This document shows positions 11,238 to 20,645 of a DNA stretch of 64,000 nt, piece after piece. Numbering within the stretch: the stretch's first letter is position 1; the number at the start of each line of letters is the position of its first letter. The stretch is from positions 62,001-126,000 of the forward strand of contig JAHDYR010000062.1 of NCBI GenBank assembly GCA_019828565.1, written 5' to 3'. The position numbers and the translations under genes were made by a program. This DNA comes from Carpediemonas membranifera. Its lineage: Eukaryota; Fornicata. The notes under the pieces were generated by a model that did no database searches, was not told where the DNA came from, and saw nothing but the letters and a program-made list of their open reading frames with translations.

Positions 11238-11346
11238 CGATGGAAGGAAGCCCGCAGGAGATGGAAACAACCATGGAAGCTGTGAAGAATGCTTGGTTGT
11301 GCACCATCAGTAAGAAATCTTCCCTGAAAGCGGTCGCAAAACAACC

Positions 11347-12631
11347 TTTCGCGGTTCGTTCAATTCGTACAACGTGAGCGAGGGAGTACCGAGGACGAAG
11401 CGCTCTCCGTGATCCGGTCCGAGGAGGTTAGATCGCTTGTGCCCGGTTTTGCTGCATCATTGAGCAAGGCAACCGCTGCTGTCACTCTCAGTGCCGTCAA
11501 CTCATTCCGAAAACTCCGGCAGAGACAATGTCAAGCCGCTTGGGCAGTTTGAGCCTGTCGCATCGGAAGCTATTGTCCGACTAGTCTTCCCCTACAATGC
11601 GCTGGCTCTTATCATCAGCCACACAGGCATGACTGCCACATCAGCCCGCGATATTGATGTGAGCGAGCTCCAGATTCCCCCGGAACTCGCTGACTGGTTG
11701 CTATTCACCGGGGCACCATCCACGATGTCCGCTGTGATGCCTAGCACCTTCTCGCAGGCTCTCAAGTCGGTCGGGCTGAGTGTTAACCAGCTTCGCTATG
11801 CGCCCACTGTGCATGTCGATCTCAATCAGCTCAAAAAGCGGGTGATTGAGACACAAAGACGGACTGGCAGGCCCAGGGATCCGATCAAGGTTCGTAAGGT
11901 CATTAAGGACAAGCGCATCAGCCTGACCGATGAGCAGTTCAGGCGCCAGTTGGCGTCCAGTCACTTAACGACCACGCGACGCCCAACGATCCTCGATCTC
12001 AACCCGGAGATCCGAAGCTCTGCCGACCTGGTGCCGCCGACGCTCGATGACTGGCTTTACAACAAGCTCAGGATTAGGATGGTCCAGCTCCACGACCAGC
12101 GTAAGCCTCGAGGGGGACGACACGGGGGAGGGGAGTCTGACGATGAGGCGCTGTTTGACGAGACAGCTGGCGAGGCAGAGATGCCGGAGACCGCGGTGGA
12201 GGGCGAGTCTGACGATGAGGCCGGGTTGGGAGATGCTGGAAGGAGAGTGGGAGGATGAGGAGAGTTCAGACAGCGATGCCGAGGATAGCCTCGTCGACAA
12301 CCTGTCATTTGTTCAGTCACAACAGGTTGAGTGTGATATGTCTGAGAGAGATACCGATGAGGGTGTCCGTAGCGGGACCAATGGAAGTGGGCTCGCTCCG
12401 CTCTATGACTCTATGAAGGCCAGGGAGCCCAGCAGACGCATTCGCCTTCGCCGCTATCACGAGAGCGAGTCAGACTTCGGCAGCAGCAGCGACAGCGACG
12501 ACGGGATCCCGAAGCTGCCCGTTGAGGCCTTTGAGCACATCCGTGATGCCGGAATGACAACTGTGAGGCTGACGAGAGCCGAGTATGACGACCTGATGGA
12601 GAAGAGAGAGCAGGAAAAGCACCAGAAGTAA
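11347..12631 (+). pseudogene. Frameshifted gene for unknown acidic protein
   Basis: Coherent coding sequence runs through three frames: a first part ending near 11480 (Ser/Val/Ala-rich), a central part to about 12235 with a helical region and a basic linker, and an acidic C-terminal part to the TAA at 12631 rich in Ser-Asp and Glu with an Arg-rich segment (SRRIRLRRYHESESD). No family is recognised. There is no good ATG at the beginning, so the 5' end is missing or shifted. The scaffold gap follows 70 nt later. Confidence 0.5.
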
Positions 12632-12700
12632 ATGGCCGTCGGTTGTCCATATGAGCATGTACGAGTCAACTACCTGCCAACCGTATCTCCAGCCATAAGT

Positions 12701-12800
12701 NNNNNNNNNNNNNNNNNNNNNNNNNNNNNNNNNNNNNNNNNNNNNNNNNNNNNNNNNNNNNNNNNNNNNNNNNNNNNNNNNNNNNNNNNNNNNNNNNNNN
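12701..12800. other. Scaffold gap of 100 N
   Basis: Exactly 100 undetermined bases, the usual placeholder for a gap of unknown length. Left-right linkage here rests on scaffolding, not on sequence. Confidence 0.99.
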
Positions 12801-13867
12801 CAATGAATGTAAATGTTTACGTGTTCTCTTCGTCCCTTCTATCGTCCAGGATCTGCTGTCAGACGTCCATGAGCGATCATCCCTTGTCCTGCGGAGCAGC
12901 CCAACATCAGCTCCAGCTGTTCAGAGCATGCGTACAATGCTTCCGGGGCATGTAGAGTGATCGTGTAGGAGCTTTTATGACGATTCCAGGACGTGGAGTT
13001 CAGGAATATGTCCGTATTACCCAGCAAATTTCATCATCTCCATTATTGCTGCAGTATTCAAAGTAAACGCGAACAACACGATTTATCTCCATTCATTGGC
13101 GCCTCGAGGAGCGCTTCAGTGCCTCTAGAGCGTGCTTCAGCAGCATTTCGATCGAGATTAAAAATCACCCGAATTCTAGCTCTGTTCTGGCCGCTGCAGG
13201 CACCGCTGGGCGCAATAGAGCTCGGAGCGGCGTTGTCTGCCAAAAAGAGCATATTGCTCCCGGTGAAAATTGAACCCACGACCTGGAGGCTGTGTACAAA
13301 GTCTCTTCCCTCTATGCCACGACTTATGGGAAATCCGCCCTTATTAAGCTTCCTACAGGGAATATAGGCCATTTTGGAGGTATGAGCGACTGGGAGGGGG
13401 GGAATGGGGGGCATTTATGGTATGGCTGGACTCTACTCGGGCAGACTATTATAACGAGGCTCCATCAGACCTCTACGGCCGCTATACGAGGAGAAACGTG
13501 CCAGTAAGGGCACTAGCGGCCTATGGCCGCAGCAGCGCCCAGCCAAGCTCAGCTATAGGGTCACCTGAGGCCCCGAATGACGTGCTGATCAGGTCGACTC
13601 CCATCTATTGACTTGGTAATTGCAGAGGTCTGAACGCGATGTCCTAATAACCGACTTGGTCGGAGCGGTTCGGCGATGACTCCGCTGTATTCCGCGCCTT
13701 CTTCTGATGCCGAAACATGCAGTCCTTTAGAGTCAACGCGCGTCCTGTCCGTCAGGCATGAAGGGCATTCAGCAGAGGCATTGCTGCGGTCTGCAGGCCG
13801 CCCCAGCGCTTCAGGATGGCCAACTGGATGATCTGGACCCATGTCTATCAAATCCATTTTGATCACA
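12801..13867. other. Spacer, no gene recognised; possible tRNA-like sequence
   Basis: No convincing coding region. On the minus strand around 13260-13325 there is a weakly tRNA-like string: TGGCATAGAGG, resembling a pol III A box, and GGGTTCAATTTTCACC, resembling a B box or T arm. The anticodon stem does not fold properly, so at most this is a SINE remnant. Confidence 0.3.
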
Positions 13868-14028
13868 TCAAACGTGTGTCAAATCCGGCAAATCGATTTT
13901 GCGATAAAAAAAGGGGCAGAGGGGAGGAAGCGACCCATAAGTCGTACCTATGGACCATTTCCTCCCCCCTGCCCGCTTTTTGAGTCTCAACTCTCAATTC
14001 CAATTTGTCCCTATGTTACTTTTTTCTA
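13868..14028. repeat. Repeat X, copy interrupted by a transposon (left part)
   Basis: About 85% like 31610-31769. It contains a long hairpin (13905-13982) with arms GGGGCAGAGGGGAGGAA and TTCCTCCCCCCTGCCC and a nested inner stem CCATAAG/CCTATGG. It ends in CTTTTTTCTA, where the TA is the target of the transposon that follows. The rest of this copy resumes at 32278. Confidence 0.85.
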
Positions 14029-14102
14029 TTGCTCTTTCAGCGTAAAAATGAACAATTGGTTTTGATTCATTCAAAGTTCTGCTCACAAATTGAAGAGAGT
14101 GA

Positions 14103-15031
14103 ATGGTCGTAACTGATTCAGAGAGACTGAACATAGCAACACTTCTCGGAAGTGGAATGTCTATAGCAAACATTGCACGCGTAACGGGCCGTTGCCGCAA
14201 TGTCATCTATGATATCAAGGCCAATAGAGCGAAATGCTCTGGAAAGAGAGTGAGACCAGCTACCAAGATGAGCCCAGAAGTGACGAAGTATGTACGTGAC
14301 TATGTTCTCCAGAATCCGGCTGCTCGGCTTAGCGACATAGCCACTGTCGTGCAGCTGAAGTTCGGTATTTCAGTATCGCTATCCAGCCTCTCCCAGACGA
14401 TACTACACAAAGAGAAGCTTACGCTCAAGGTCGGTGACACCAGATGGATGGAAAGGAATCCAGAGGAAGCCTGGCGTTTCCGTTCATTCTACGCAACGGA
14501 GATTGCCCCGTACTATTCCACCGATCAAGTCTTCTTCCTCGACGAGACTAGCTTCGACCCCCGTCACCTGGCGGTCAAGCGAGTGCGCGGCCCAAAAGGC
14601 GTTAGGACATATGCTTGCCGCAAGGGTGGCCCGGTCGGCCAGCGTTACTCGGTGTGCGCGACTCTTGGCGTCGAAGGGATCAAGCACAGAGTCATAACGA
14701 CAGGTACATTTACTGCTGACAAGTTTCTAGACAATACCATAGAGTTGCTGGGGATGATACCGGGTGCGTCCTCGTGATGGACAATGCCTCCATACACGCA
14801 CTCAAGGGCAAGCTTGACGCCCTAATGCAACTCTATGATGTCCGCATCGTCTTCCTCCCTAAGTATTCGCCATTCTTGAACCCAATCGAGGTTGTGTTCG
14901 CGTGGATCAAGGCGTTTGTTCACACGCACTTTAAGGACATGGGGCGTTTGCCGGCAATACTCGCCGCCTTTGATGACGTTGCCAAGAAAAACATAAGAGG
15001 TCTCTACGAGAAGCATGGATATTCCCATTAA
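14103..15031 (+). pseudogene. Tc1/mariner-like DDE transposase, one frameshift
   Basis: An N-terminal helix-turn-helix region (about residues 1-110) is followed by the DDE catalytic domain: Asp in FLDETSFDPR, second Asp in VMDNASIH, Glu in SPFLNPIEVV, with 35 residues between the last two by my count. One extra base near 14764 (GGGTGC) puts the second Asp and Glu into another frame. Removing it would restore a protein of about 309 residues, like the intact relative at 49625-50554. The stop TAA lies 6 nt from the stop of the convergent gene. Confidence 0.85.
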
Positions 15032-15037
15032 AGCTGT

Positions 15038-15239
15038 TTATTCTCTCAATTCTTGGCTGGATGCAACAGATAGAGCTGGCTGAGAAGGTTCGCTGCGCTC
15101 TGCTTCCTCCAAAGACGCAAGGAACGAGATAACGCGAGAGTACCACTCGGGCTTCACTGGGATGGAGATAAAGCCGTGCGACACTTCTCTCCGCGGTGCA
15201 GGCTGATAGTCAGAGGATGAGGGCGTCGAGTGCGGCTTC
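15038..15239 (-). pseudogene. C-terminal half of split zinc-knuckle accessory gene of T1
   Basis: Encodes a segment like PHSTPSSSDYQP...EWYSRVISFLASLEEAE ending in TAA. The intact relative at 49180-49617 has the same order (TPHTTPSSSDYVP...VYSRVISFVASLEEA). The N-terminal half lies at 31961-32210, 16.7 kb away, so a large element was inserted into this gene. Its stop faces the transposase stop at a distance of 6 nt. Confidence 0.85.
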
Positions 15240-15293
15240 CATACTGTCCAGGGTGCAGGAATTTCCCTTATTGGGTAGGGGAATTTCCTCGGG
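15240..15293 (+). repeat. Left terminal inverted repeat of the 16.7 kb element
   Basis: Begins CATACTGTCCAGGGTGCAGG and is mirrored at 31907-31960 with a single mismatch. The first bases may belong to the target. Confidence 0.9.
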
Positions 15294-15338
15294 CTTTCCC
15301 CCGAGGAAATTCCCTGATTGGATAAGGGAAATTCCTGG
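15256..15338. repeat. Terminal hairpin at the left end
   Basis: CAGGAATTTCCCTTATTGGG... pairs with ...GGATAAGGGAAATTCCTGG around CCTCGGG-CTTT-CCCCGAGG, nearly 80 nt of foldback. Only the outer half is mirrored at the right end, so the two ends differ. Confidence 0.8.
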
Positions 15339-15481
15339 TGGCTCACTCAATATTAAACTGTTTTAATTAATTATGTCATGTGCGTATACTTCATCGACTC
15401 AAGTAACCGCTTCTGCAAGCACTAATACACTAGTGCTCACAGTGTAGAGTTCTATGCCTTGCAAAAAAAAGTTTTTATGCA

Positions 15482-15614
15482 GAATTGGCGATATCTAGAG
15501 ATTGACACGTTGCCGTTTTTTGCAAATGATGCAGGCGATCCCATACTATCATTCGTTGGGCTTGCCCGATTTTTGAAAAACGGCAACGTGTCATTCCCGA
15601 GATATTCCCAATTC
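15482..15614. repeat. 130-nt inverted repeat (MITE-like)
   Basis: GAATTGGCGATATCTAGAGA at the left and GAGATATTCCCAATTC at the right are complementary, with a strong inner stem ACACGTTGCCGTTTTT / AAAAACGGCAACGTGT. It lies in the left non-coding part of the element. Confidence 0.75.
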
Positions 15615-16292
15615 TTTTTTGTTTCGACAGATTTGACCATGTGTGCATTTTTAGGCGTATGAACAAACAGCCATATCTCAACGAATACGAGTCATAACAG
15701 CTTAAAACTTTGTTCATGTACGCAATACACGATGTTTCACATCATGCAACCAATAGTGTCAGTGTACGCTCACATTCTTGGTCGGTCAACGCATGACAAA
15801 ACTGAGCCGTTGGAAAGAACAAAGTGAATATTTGGAATGTAGGTCAAGTGTAGAGCACAACTATGTGTTTTTTTCCGAGGAGTCATCGTTCGCTACGGAT
15901 CCCGCGGATTATGTCACGAAATGATGACGGACTTGCGAGAAAAAAAGCTGAACCGACTAATAATGATAAAAGGTGATTTAGGCAGCAGTTGCGTTCCTTT
16001 CGGAGATCTTGACGATCAACCTGAGTTTATGCGCGTCAAGTCTTCTCTAAGATCCAAAATCAGTCAAGTAATTATGTGGTTCCGTTTCAGCGAAGTTTTG
16101 CTGCCGGAATATGCGGGGTTTCCCCCCGTCAATCCCAGGGGCGTCACTTTCCTGCTTGGTCGGGCGTGTGGTTGATTATTGTCTCCCCCGCTAAATACAA
16201 CTACGATTTATGGACAGCCTTCTCTGCATAGACACACGTCAAGACGAACACCGTTCTCACGATCATCCCGAACCTTGATAAACAGCCAGTCT
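15615..16292. other. Left non-coding region of the 16.7 kb element
   Basis: No domain-bearing gene seen. An 84-codon frame at 15921-16175 (+) begins MMTDLREKK and is unsupported by similarity or context. Confidence 0.4.
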
Positions 16293-18785
16293 TCATTGTT
16301 CCATGACTTTCGCGCTCGTCTCAGCATGCTTTCCTCTGCTTTCCCACAAATGAGCGACGTTCTGCTCGAATTTTCTATTCAGATCGTTGACATCAGACTT
16401 TGGCAACGTTTCTGTCATATCCTGTTGAATACGAATCCATTGAGCGTGATCTTTGCAACATTTGTGTACTCGGAGGCTGATCAGAGGGGAAAGAAGTGGT
16501 ACGTGGCCCTCACGTCGACCATAAGATACAGGACCGCGCAGGAACCGATAGAACATCTCCGCTTGTTCTCTCAGAATAACTTGCTGCAGAACTGTGTTCC
16601 TCCTCAAATGTACACGAGCATCCTGGTTGCCAATGAAGTCTCTCTCGAAGTACTCCTCAATGATGACACCAAAAGGAAGCATTGTTGCGGCTTGTATCTC
16701 GGGAATGGTTGCGACAATTGCATTGCTATATAGCGTCTGAGTGAATGGCCGCATTGATTTTGCCTCGGATGGTGTGGGAACCGGGATGGGCTTATCAGTG
16801 ACCAAGGAGAGGCTTACATGGAGTAAGTGGACCAACAGTGCAGCAACTCGATGCCACCACACGATATCTTCCGTCACTGTCGCAGTTGAGTAATAATGGG
16901 AGAAAAGATATCCCATTAGTCTGAAGATGGACTGAACAGAGACAGGAAACGCATGATAGTACGTCGTTGCCATGTTGGCCATCAACCTGCGGCCTAACAT
17001 ATGCTCATTACACCCAGTTGTACGATCTGGCGGTTTGAAATCTTGGATAGATTGCAGATAACGTCCCCACTGAGCGTTCTCTTCTCGTGAGCCGTCATTC
17101 CGCGGTTTGAACATTCCCGCCATTAGGGCCACCTGACCCATGAAATGATGGCAACAGTGCATGATTGGGGGGATAAGAAACACACTGTCAGGAGCAATCG
17201 ACGATCCCTCAAAGAGAGTTTGACGTAACCTTCTTCTTCTGTATTCCAACGAACGCCTTCGGTCAGTCGCCAGGAGAAAGCTGCCCCAGTGCGCGGCAGG
17301 ATCTGGAATACCCGATGTAGATTCAGCAATACTACCTTCTTTGGCTTGGAGGACGTGCTGAAGTGTGGTCCGGAACGTGGCGCCAAACGGCATCCAACCC
17401 ATGTTTCGCTTACTATTCGATTGGAAAGGCGATGGATAATGCCCTCCTTGCAGCGAGCCCACAACTGTCGACATGGCAGGGTGGTCACCAATCAGCAATA
17501 CTCTGTTGATTCTTGCCCACCTTCCAGTTTCTCGCACTTGGAATGACTTCTGGATTGCCTCTTCCACGTTAGACTGAATATACTCAAAGTATGTTGGCAA
17601 AAGATCCTCCTTTCCCTGGTACTCAAGCAGTCTGAATGGTGATGTCACTCTCTGCGGAAAGACCTCTCCTGTCATGTCAATCAGCCTGAATTTGACAGCG
17701 GTCGTAGTCCCTCGCCATGCATCAAACCAGATGAGAATGTCAACTGGAATGTAGCTAGCTTCAACACGCGCTTCTCTGCTAACATGTGTCGTTGTATCAT
17801 ACCAAATATCTCTGGCTGTCTCGAGATACTGTGGTGACTGAATGCCTCGTGCAATACGGCTGGAAATGTTATACTTAACCGACTTGACAAAGGCCCACCG
17901 ATCGCTTTTCAACTTGGTGGGGTTGAGGTGGGAAAGCATGGAGACACATTGATCTCGTTCATCTTCGCTGTTGAAGAAGATAGTAATGTGCGTTCCATCA
18001 TGTAAGTAGTTGTTGACCGGAACCGGCAAGGAGCCTATTGCGTCAGCTGCAATTGGGAAACGTGTCGTATGTTCGAGAGGGAACTTCTGGTTGTTTTGAT
18101 CATAACGAAACGTGTTGTGCGAACAGTGTATCTCGTCTGGTACAAGACTCTCGAAAAAATCTGCCTCGTGATCTTTCATGGCTTCTTTCACTCCGAACAC
18201 GTTCCTAATATCACACCCAAGGTCTTTGAGAGCATAATGTGAGACATCAAACTTCATGGTCTGGATACCCAGCCTTTTGGCGATCGCGTTAAAGACAGTA
18301 ACCTCATCATCAACGACATTGACACCTTCAGTGATCCGCTTGAGCGCCATTGCGAACTGAAATGCATGCTCGGTGTTCTCAATCTTCTCGAGTAGCAGGT
18401 GGTTGTCCTCGCACAAGCTATCTCTCTCGTCCGACGCAGGTGAGAAGGCATGGGACCATGTTGGTGTGTACTCTCTGACAGTAGCACATATGTTACGTCG
18501 AAAACGATCCGTATTACCATCAAGCAAGGAAACAAAGACAGGATCAAGAATGCTCTTGTCAATATCACCATCAGTTAGAGATAGCAAGACAGCCTTGAAC
18601 AACGAACGCGAATCCTTATCGCATTGACGGAACCGTCGATCCATGCCATTAGCGTGGTGTCCTTGGATCGAGGTGTAAACGTTTGCTAGAATGACATTGA
18701 CGGCGGAAACGCTTGATGGTGCTAGAATGTTACCGTAAGGTGTCATTCTCCAGATGACCAAAGTAGCTTGTGTGGAGATATGCAT
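16293..18785 (-). CDS. 830-aa protein, possible degenerate OTU plus transposase-like region
   Basis: An intact 830-residue frame, the longest gene of the element. Residues about 50-110 (CDKDSRSLFKAVLLSL...) resemble the start of an OTU fold, but Ser stands where the catalytic Cys would be, so it would be inactive. The C-terminal half has GDHPAMSTVVGSLQGGHYP (about 425-445), a His-rich helix (IMHCCHHFMGQVALM) and LPFGVIIEEYFERDF. This spacing reminds me of DDE proteins of large CMC/KDZ-type DNA transposons, with D in GDHPA and E in the EEYFE stretch. That is inference from memory of the families, not a proven match. It is divergent from the gene at 18910. If a transposase, it would move the whole element. 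Confidence 0.6.
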   Translation of the reverse strand: MHISTQATLVIWRMTPYGNILAPSSVSAVNVILANVYTSIQGHHANGMDRRFRQCDKDSRSLFKAVLLSLTDGDIDKSILDPVFVSLLDGNTDRFRRNICATVREYTPTWSHAFSPASDERDSLCEDNHLLLEKIENTEHAFQFAMALKRITEGVNVVDDEVTVFNAIAKRLGIQTMKFDVSHYALKDLGCDIRNVFGVKEAMKDHEADFFESLVPDEIHCSHNTFRYDQNNQKFPLEHTTRFPIAADAIGSLPVPVNNYLHDGTHITIFFNSEDERDQCVSMLSHLNPTKLKSDRWAFVKSVKYNISSRIARGIQSPQYLETARDIWYDTTTHVSREARVEASYIPVDILIWFDAWRGTTTAVKFRLIDMTGEVFPQRVTSPFRLLEYQGKEDLLPTYFEYIQSNVEEAIQKSFQVRETGRWARINRVLLIGDHPAMSTVVGSLQGGHYPSPFQSNSKRNMGWMPFGATFRTTLQHVLQAKEGSIAESTSGIPDPAAHWGSFLLATDRRRSLEYRRRRLRQTLFEGSSIAPDSVFLIPPIMHCCHHFMGQVALMAGMFKPRNDGSREENAQWGRYLQSIQDFKPPDRTTGCNEHMLGRRLMANMATTYYHAFPVSVQSIFRLMGYLFSHYYSTATVTEDIVWWHRVAALLVHLLHVSLSLVTDKPIPVPTPSEAKSMRPFTQTLYSNAIVATIPEIQAATMLPFGVIIEEYFERDFIGNQDARVHLRRNTVLQQVILREQAEMFYRFLRGPVSYGRREGHVPLLSPLISLRVHKCCKDHAQWIRIQQDMTETLPKSDVNDLNRKFEQNVAHLWESRGKHAETSAKVMEQ

Positions 18786-18909
18786 GTCCTCCCAGTTTTG
18801 TTTCCTTTACGTTTTTTCGCTGTTTATATTGGTCCTACGTAAAAAATGTCGATGCCATTTTCTCCACCTCATTTTGGCAGTGCAGTTTAAGAACAGCTAT
18901 AGGGGGAAC
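18786..18909. promoter_or_regulatory. Bidirectional promoter region
   Basis: A 124-bp space between two divergent starts. It contains GATGCCATTTTCTCCACCTC followed by ATTTTGGCA, nearly identical to a block in the other divergent spacer at 28073-28103. Confidence 0.55.
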
Positions 18910-20433
18910 ATGACTGATTCTAATCACAGACAATTGTCGCTCAGTGTTTGTGACCTTTACTGGAACTCTTGTGTCCTGTGCAAAACTTTGCCCAACAACC
19001 TGCCGGGCTATTTAGAACAAGCCACAAGGGTCTTCTTTATGTTCCCTGCGCGTTCGCATTTCTATCACATCTTTCAAGACCTGGAGACGTTTGATGACAT
19101 GCTTCAGCTTGCTTGTCTTCACGCGCAAGAGCTTGAGAATTCGGATCAGGCATCGCAGGTTGCCCGGATTCTCTCTCGCGTCATCAAACTGCGAAGCCAT
19201 CCACAGCTAAGCATGGATGTTCAGCTTCGCGAAGGCGAATCGCTGCCCGACCGTCTTCACACGCTTATACAAGGGACGTTGTGGGCCATACTGAGGACGG
19301 TGACCGATGGTGACTCGAGCGCTCTCTGGTTCATGTGCAGGAAGTTCATGTTTTCACATAGTGTTGCTAAGAGAGATCGGACTGTCATCAAGAGCTATGA
19401 TGCATCAGAGCTCGTGCATTATTGTGGGTTTGTCTTCCACGACAATCATCGTTCATTCCGTCACCGGATCATGCGGTTCTGGTCTGATGGCAAGTGTTTC
19501 TTCTTCTCAACCAGCAAGGCGTTCTACATTGGCAACTTGTGGTTCGCTCGTGTTACATCTGTCCATCAGGCGGTTTTCCCCGCAGCCATAGCTGAGAAGC
19601 TTGCCAAGATGCATCTGTGGTGCAGGCATCGATTTGTTCTTGACTGCCACTGCAACACTTACATCATGTTGCACACAATGCACGGGGTGCTCGTTACAGC
19701 GCCTTCTCAGGAGTATGGCGTTAATATGATGGCTTGGTTTGGACACGATGTGGCCCTCACTCACCGATTCTCTTCGTTTGCTAAGGTGAAACTTCCCGTC
19801 AATCTTGGAGGGATCAGGGCCGTGCCTGGACTTGTTATCTTGTCCGGAACGGTCCGGGCATCCAAGACAAAGAATATAGTCCCAGCCCAGTTCTTCACCG
19901 GTAATACCACTGGTCATATTCCCGCTGATGACATGACGGATGTCGCCCATCCGGGGTTCAGGAGGACACCTGTCTGGATCGACGCAATCATCTTTGTTGC
20001 ACAGTCTAGGTTTATGATCGTTAGATCTGGCAATGATTGCTATCTCATCGGTAGATCCCGACTCATCCCCAACATTGTCCGATCTCTATTTTTGGACCCA
20101 AACCCGATTCCTTGCAGCGAACATGAGGTGTATAGGTTGTACCCACTTTCCAAGTTTGTGCTATTGCCCAACAACGTCCTTATCTATGTGCGAGTAGACG
20201 GCGGGAGCAGACAAACTGTGGTTTCGAGACAATCGCATGGGTTTCCTGCTATTGCGCGCTTTGAGGCATCAAAATATGCAGTGACACTGATGGATAAGTC
20301 CCCCAGCACTTACTGGCTGTTCAACCCACTCAACAAACGGTGGTACGCGTACAACAATATTCTGCGGTGGACACCAACTCTTCCATGGATGCCGTTGTAT
20401 GAGAAACCAATACCAGCAGAAATTGTTGTTTGA
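18910..20433 (+). CDS. 507-aa protein with possible RCC1-like/beta-propeller repeats
   Basis: An intact frame. The ATG at 18910 is preferred; upstream codons in the same frame cover the promoter motif shared with 28073-28103. The N-terminal 130 residues are helical. The rest alternates hydrophobic strands with Gly-rich turns, for example HTMHGVLVTAPSQEYGVN and GIRAVPGLVILSGTV, and resembles degenerate RCC1-type repeats, which form seven-bladed propellers that bind chromatin or other proteins. The repeat match is weak, so the fold is a suggestion only. The stop is followed by AATAAA. It is convergent with the PHD-type gene. Confidence 0.6.
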   Translation: MTDSNHRQLSLSVCDLYWNSCVLCKTLPNNLPGYLEQATRVFFMFPARSHFYHIFQDLETFDDMLQLACLHAQELENSDQASQVARILSRVIKLRSHPQLSMDVQLREGESLPDRLHTLIQGTLWAILRTVTDGDSSALWFMCRKFMFSHSVAKRDRTVIKSYDASELVHYCGFVFHDNHRSFRHRIMRFWSDGKCFFFSTSKAFYIGNLWFARVTSVHQAVFPAAIAEKLAKMHLWCRHRFVLDCHCNTYIMLHTMHGVLVTAPSQEYGVNMMAWFGHDVALTHRFSSFAKVKLPVNLGGIRAVPGLVILSGTVRASKTKNIVPAQFFTGNTTGHIPADDMTDVAHPGFRRTPVWIDAIIFVAQSRFMIVRSGNDCYLIGRSRLIPNIVRSLFLDPNPIPCSEHEVYRLYPLSKFVLLPNNVLIYVRVDGGSRQTVVSRQSHGFPAIARFEASKYAVTLMDKSPSTYWLFNPLNKRWYAYNNILRWTPTLPWMPLYEKPIPAEIVV

Positions 20434-20645
20434 CCCACATTGCCCAATAAACGCGTAATAGAAACGTCTCCACACCTTCCCCACCTTCCCCAGCGGGGAC
20501 GACAGTCAATCTACTGCAGCGAATTTGCTGCCGTGGGATGATGTTGACCCCAGTGAGTGGCTAACCCCGGCCGGCCGCTGTATGTAGATAAGCCGCAAGT
20601 GATTAAATTACATAAAGGCTGGATCGCTTCTTCCTTCCTTTACTC

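Larger units (their letters stand above)
9851..11346. other. Spacer with inverted repeats, no gene seen
   Basis: Short frames here lack recognisable domains and look random. The stretch holds a hairpin at 10204-10262 and a 20-bp perfect inverted repeat at 10907-10926 and 11218-11237. The motif AAATGGATTTCA occurs twice near 11020-11060. Confidence 0.5.

Noticed and set aside
12632-12955. Open frame spanning the N gap
   Set aside because: It exists only because undetermined bases have no stops.
13255-13330. tRNA gene on the minus strand
   Set aside because: A- and B-box-like strings exist, but the anticodon and acceptor stems do not pair.
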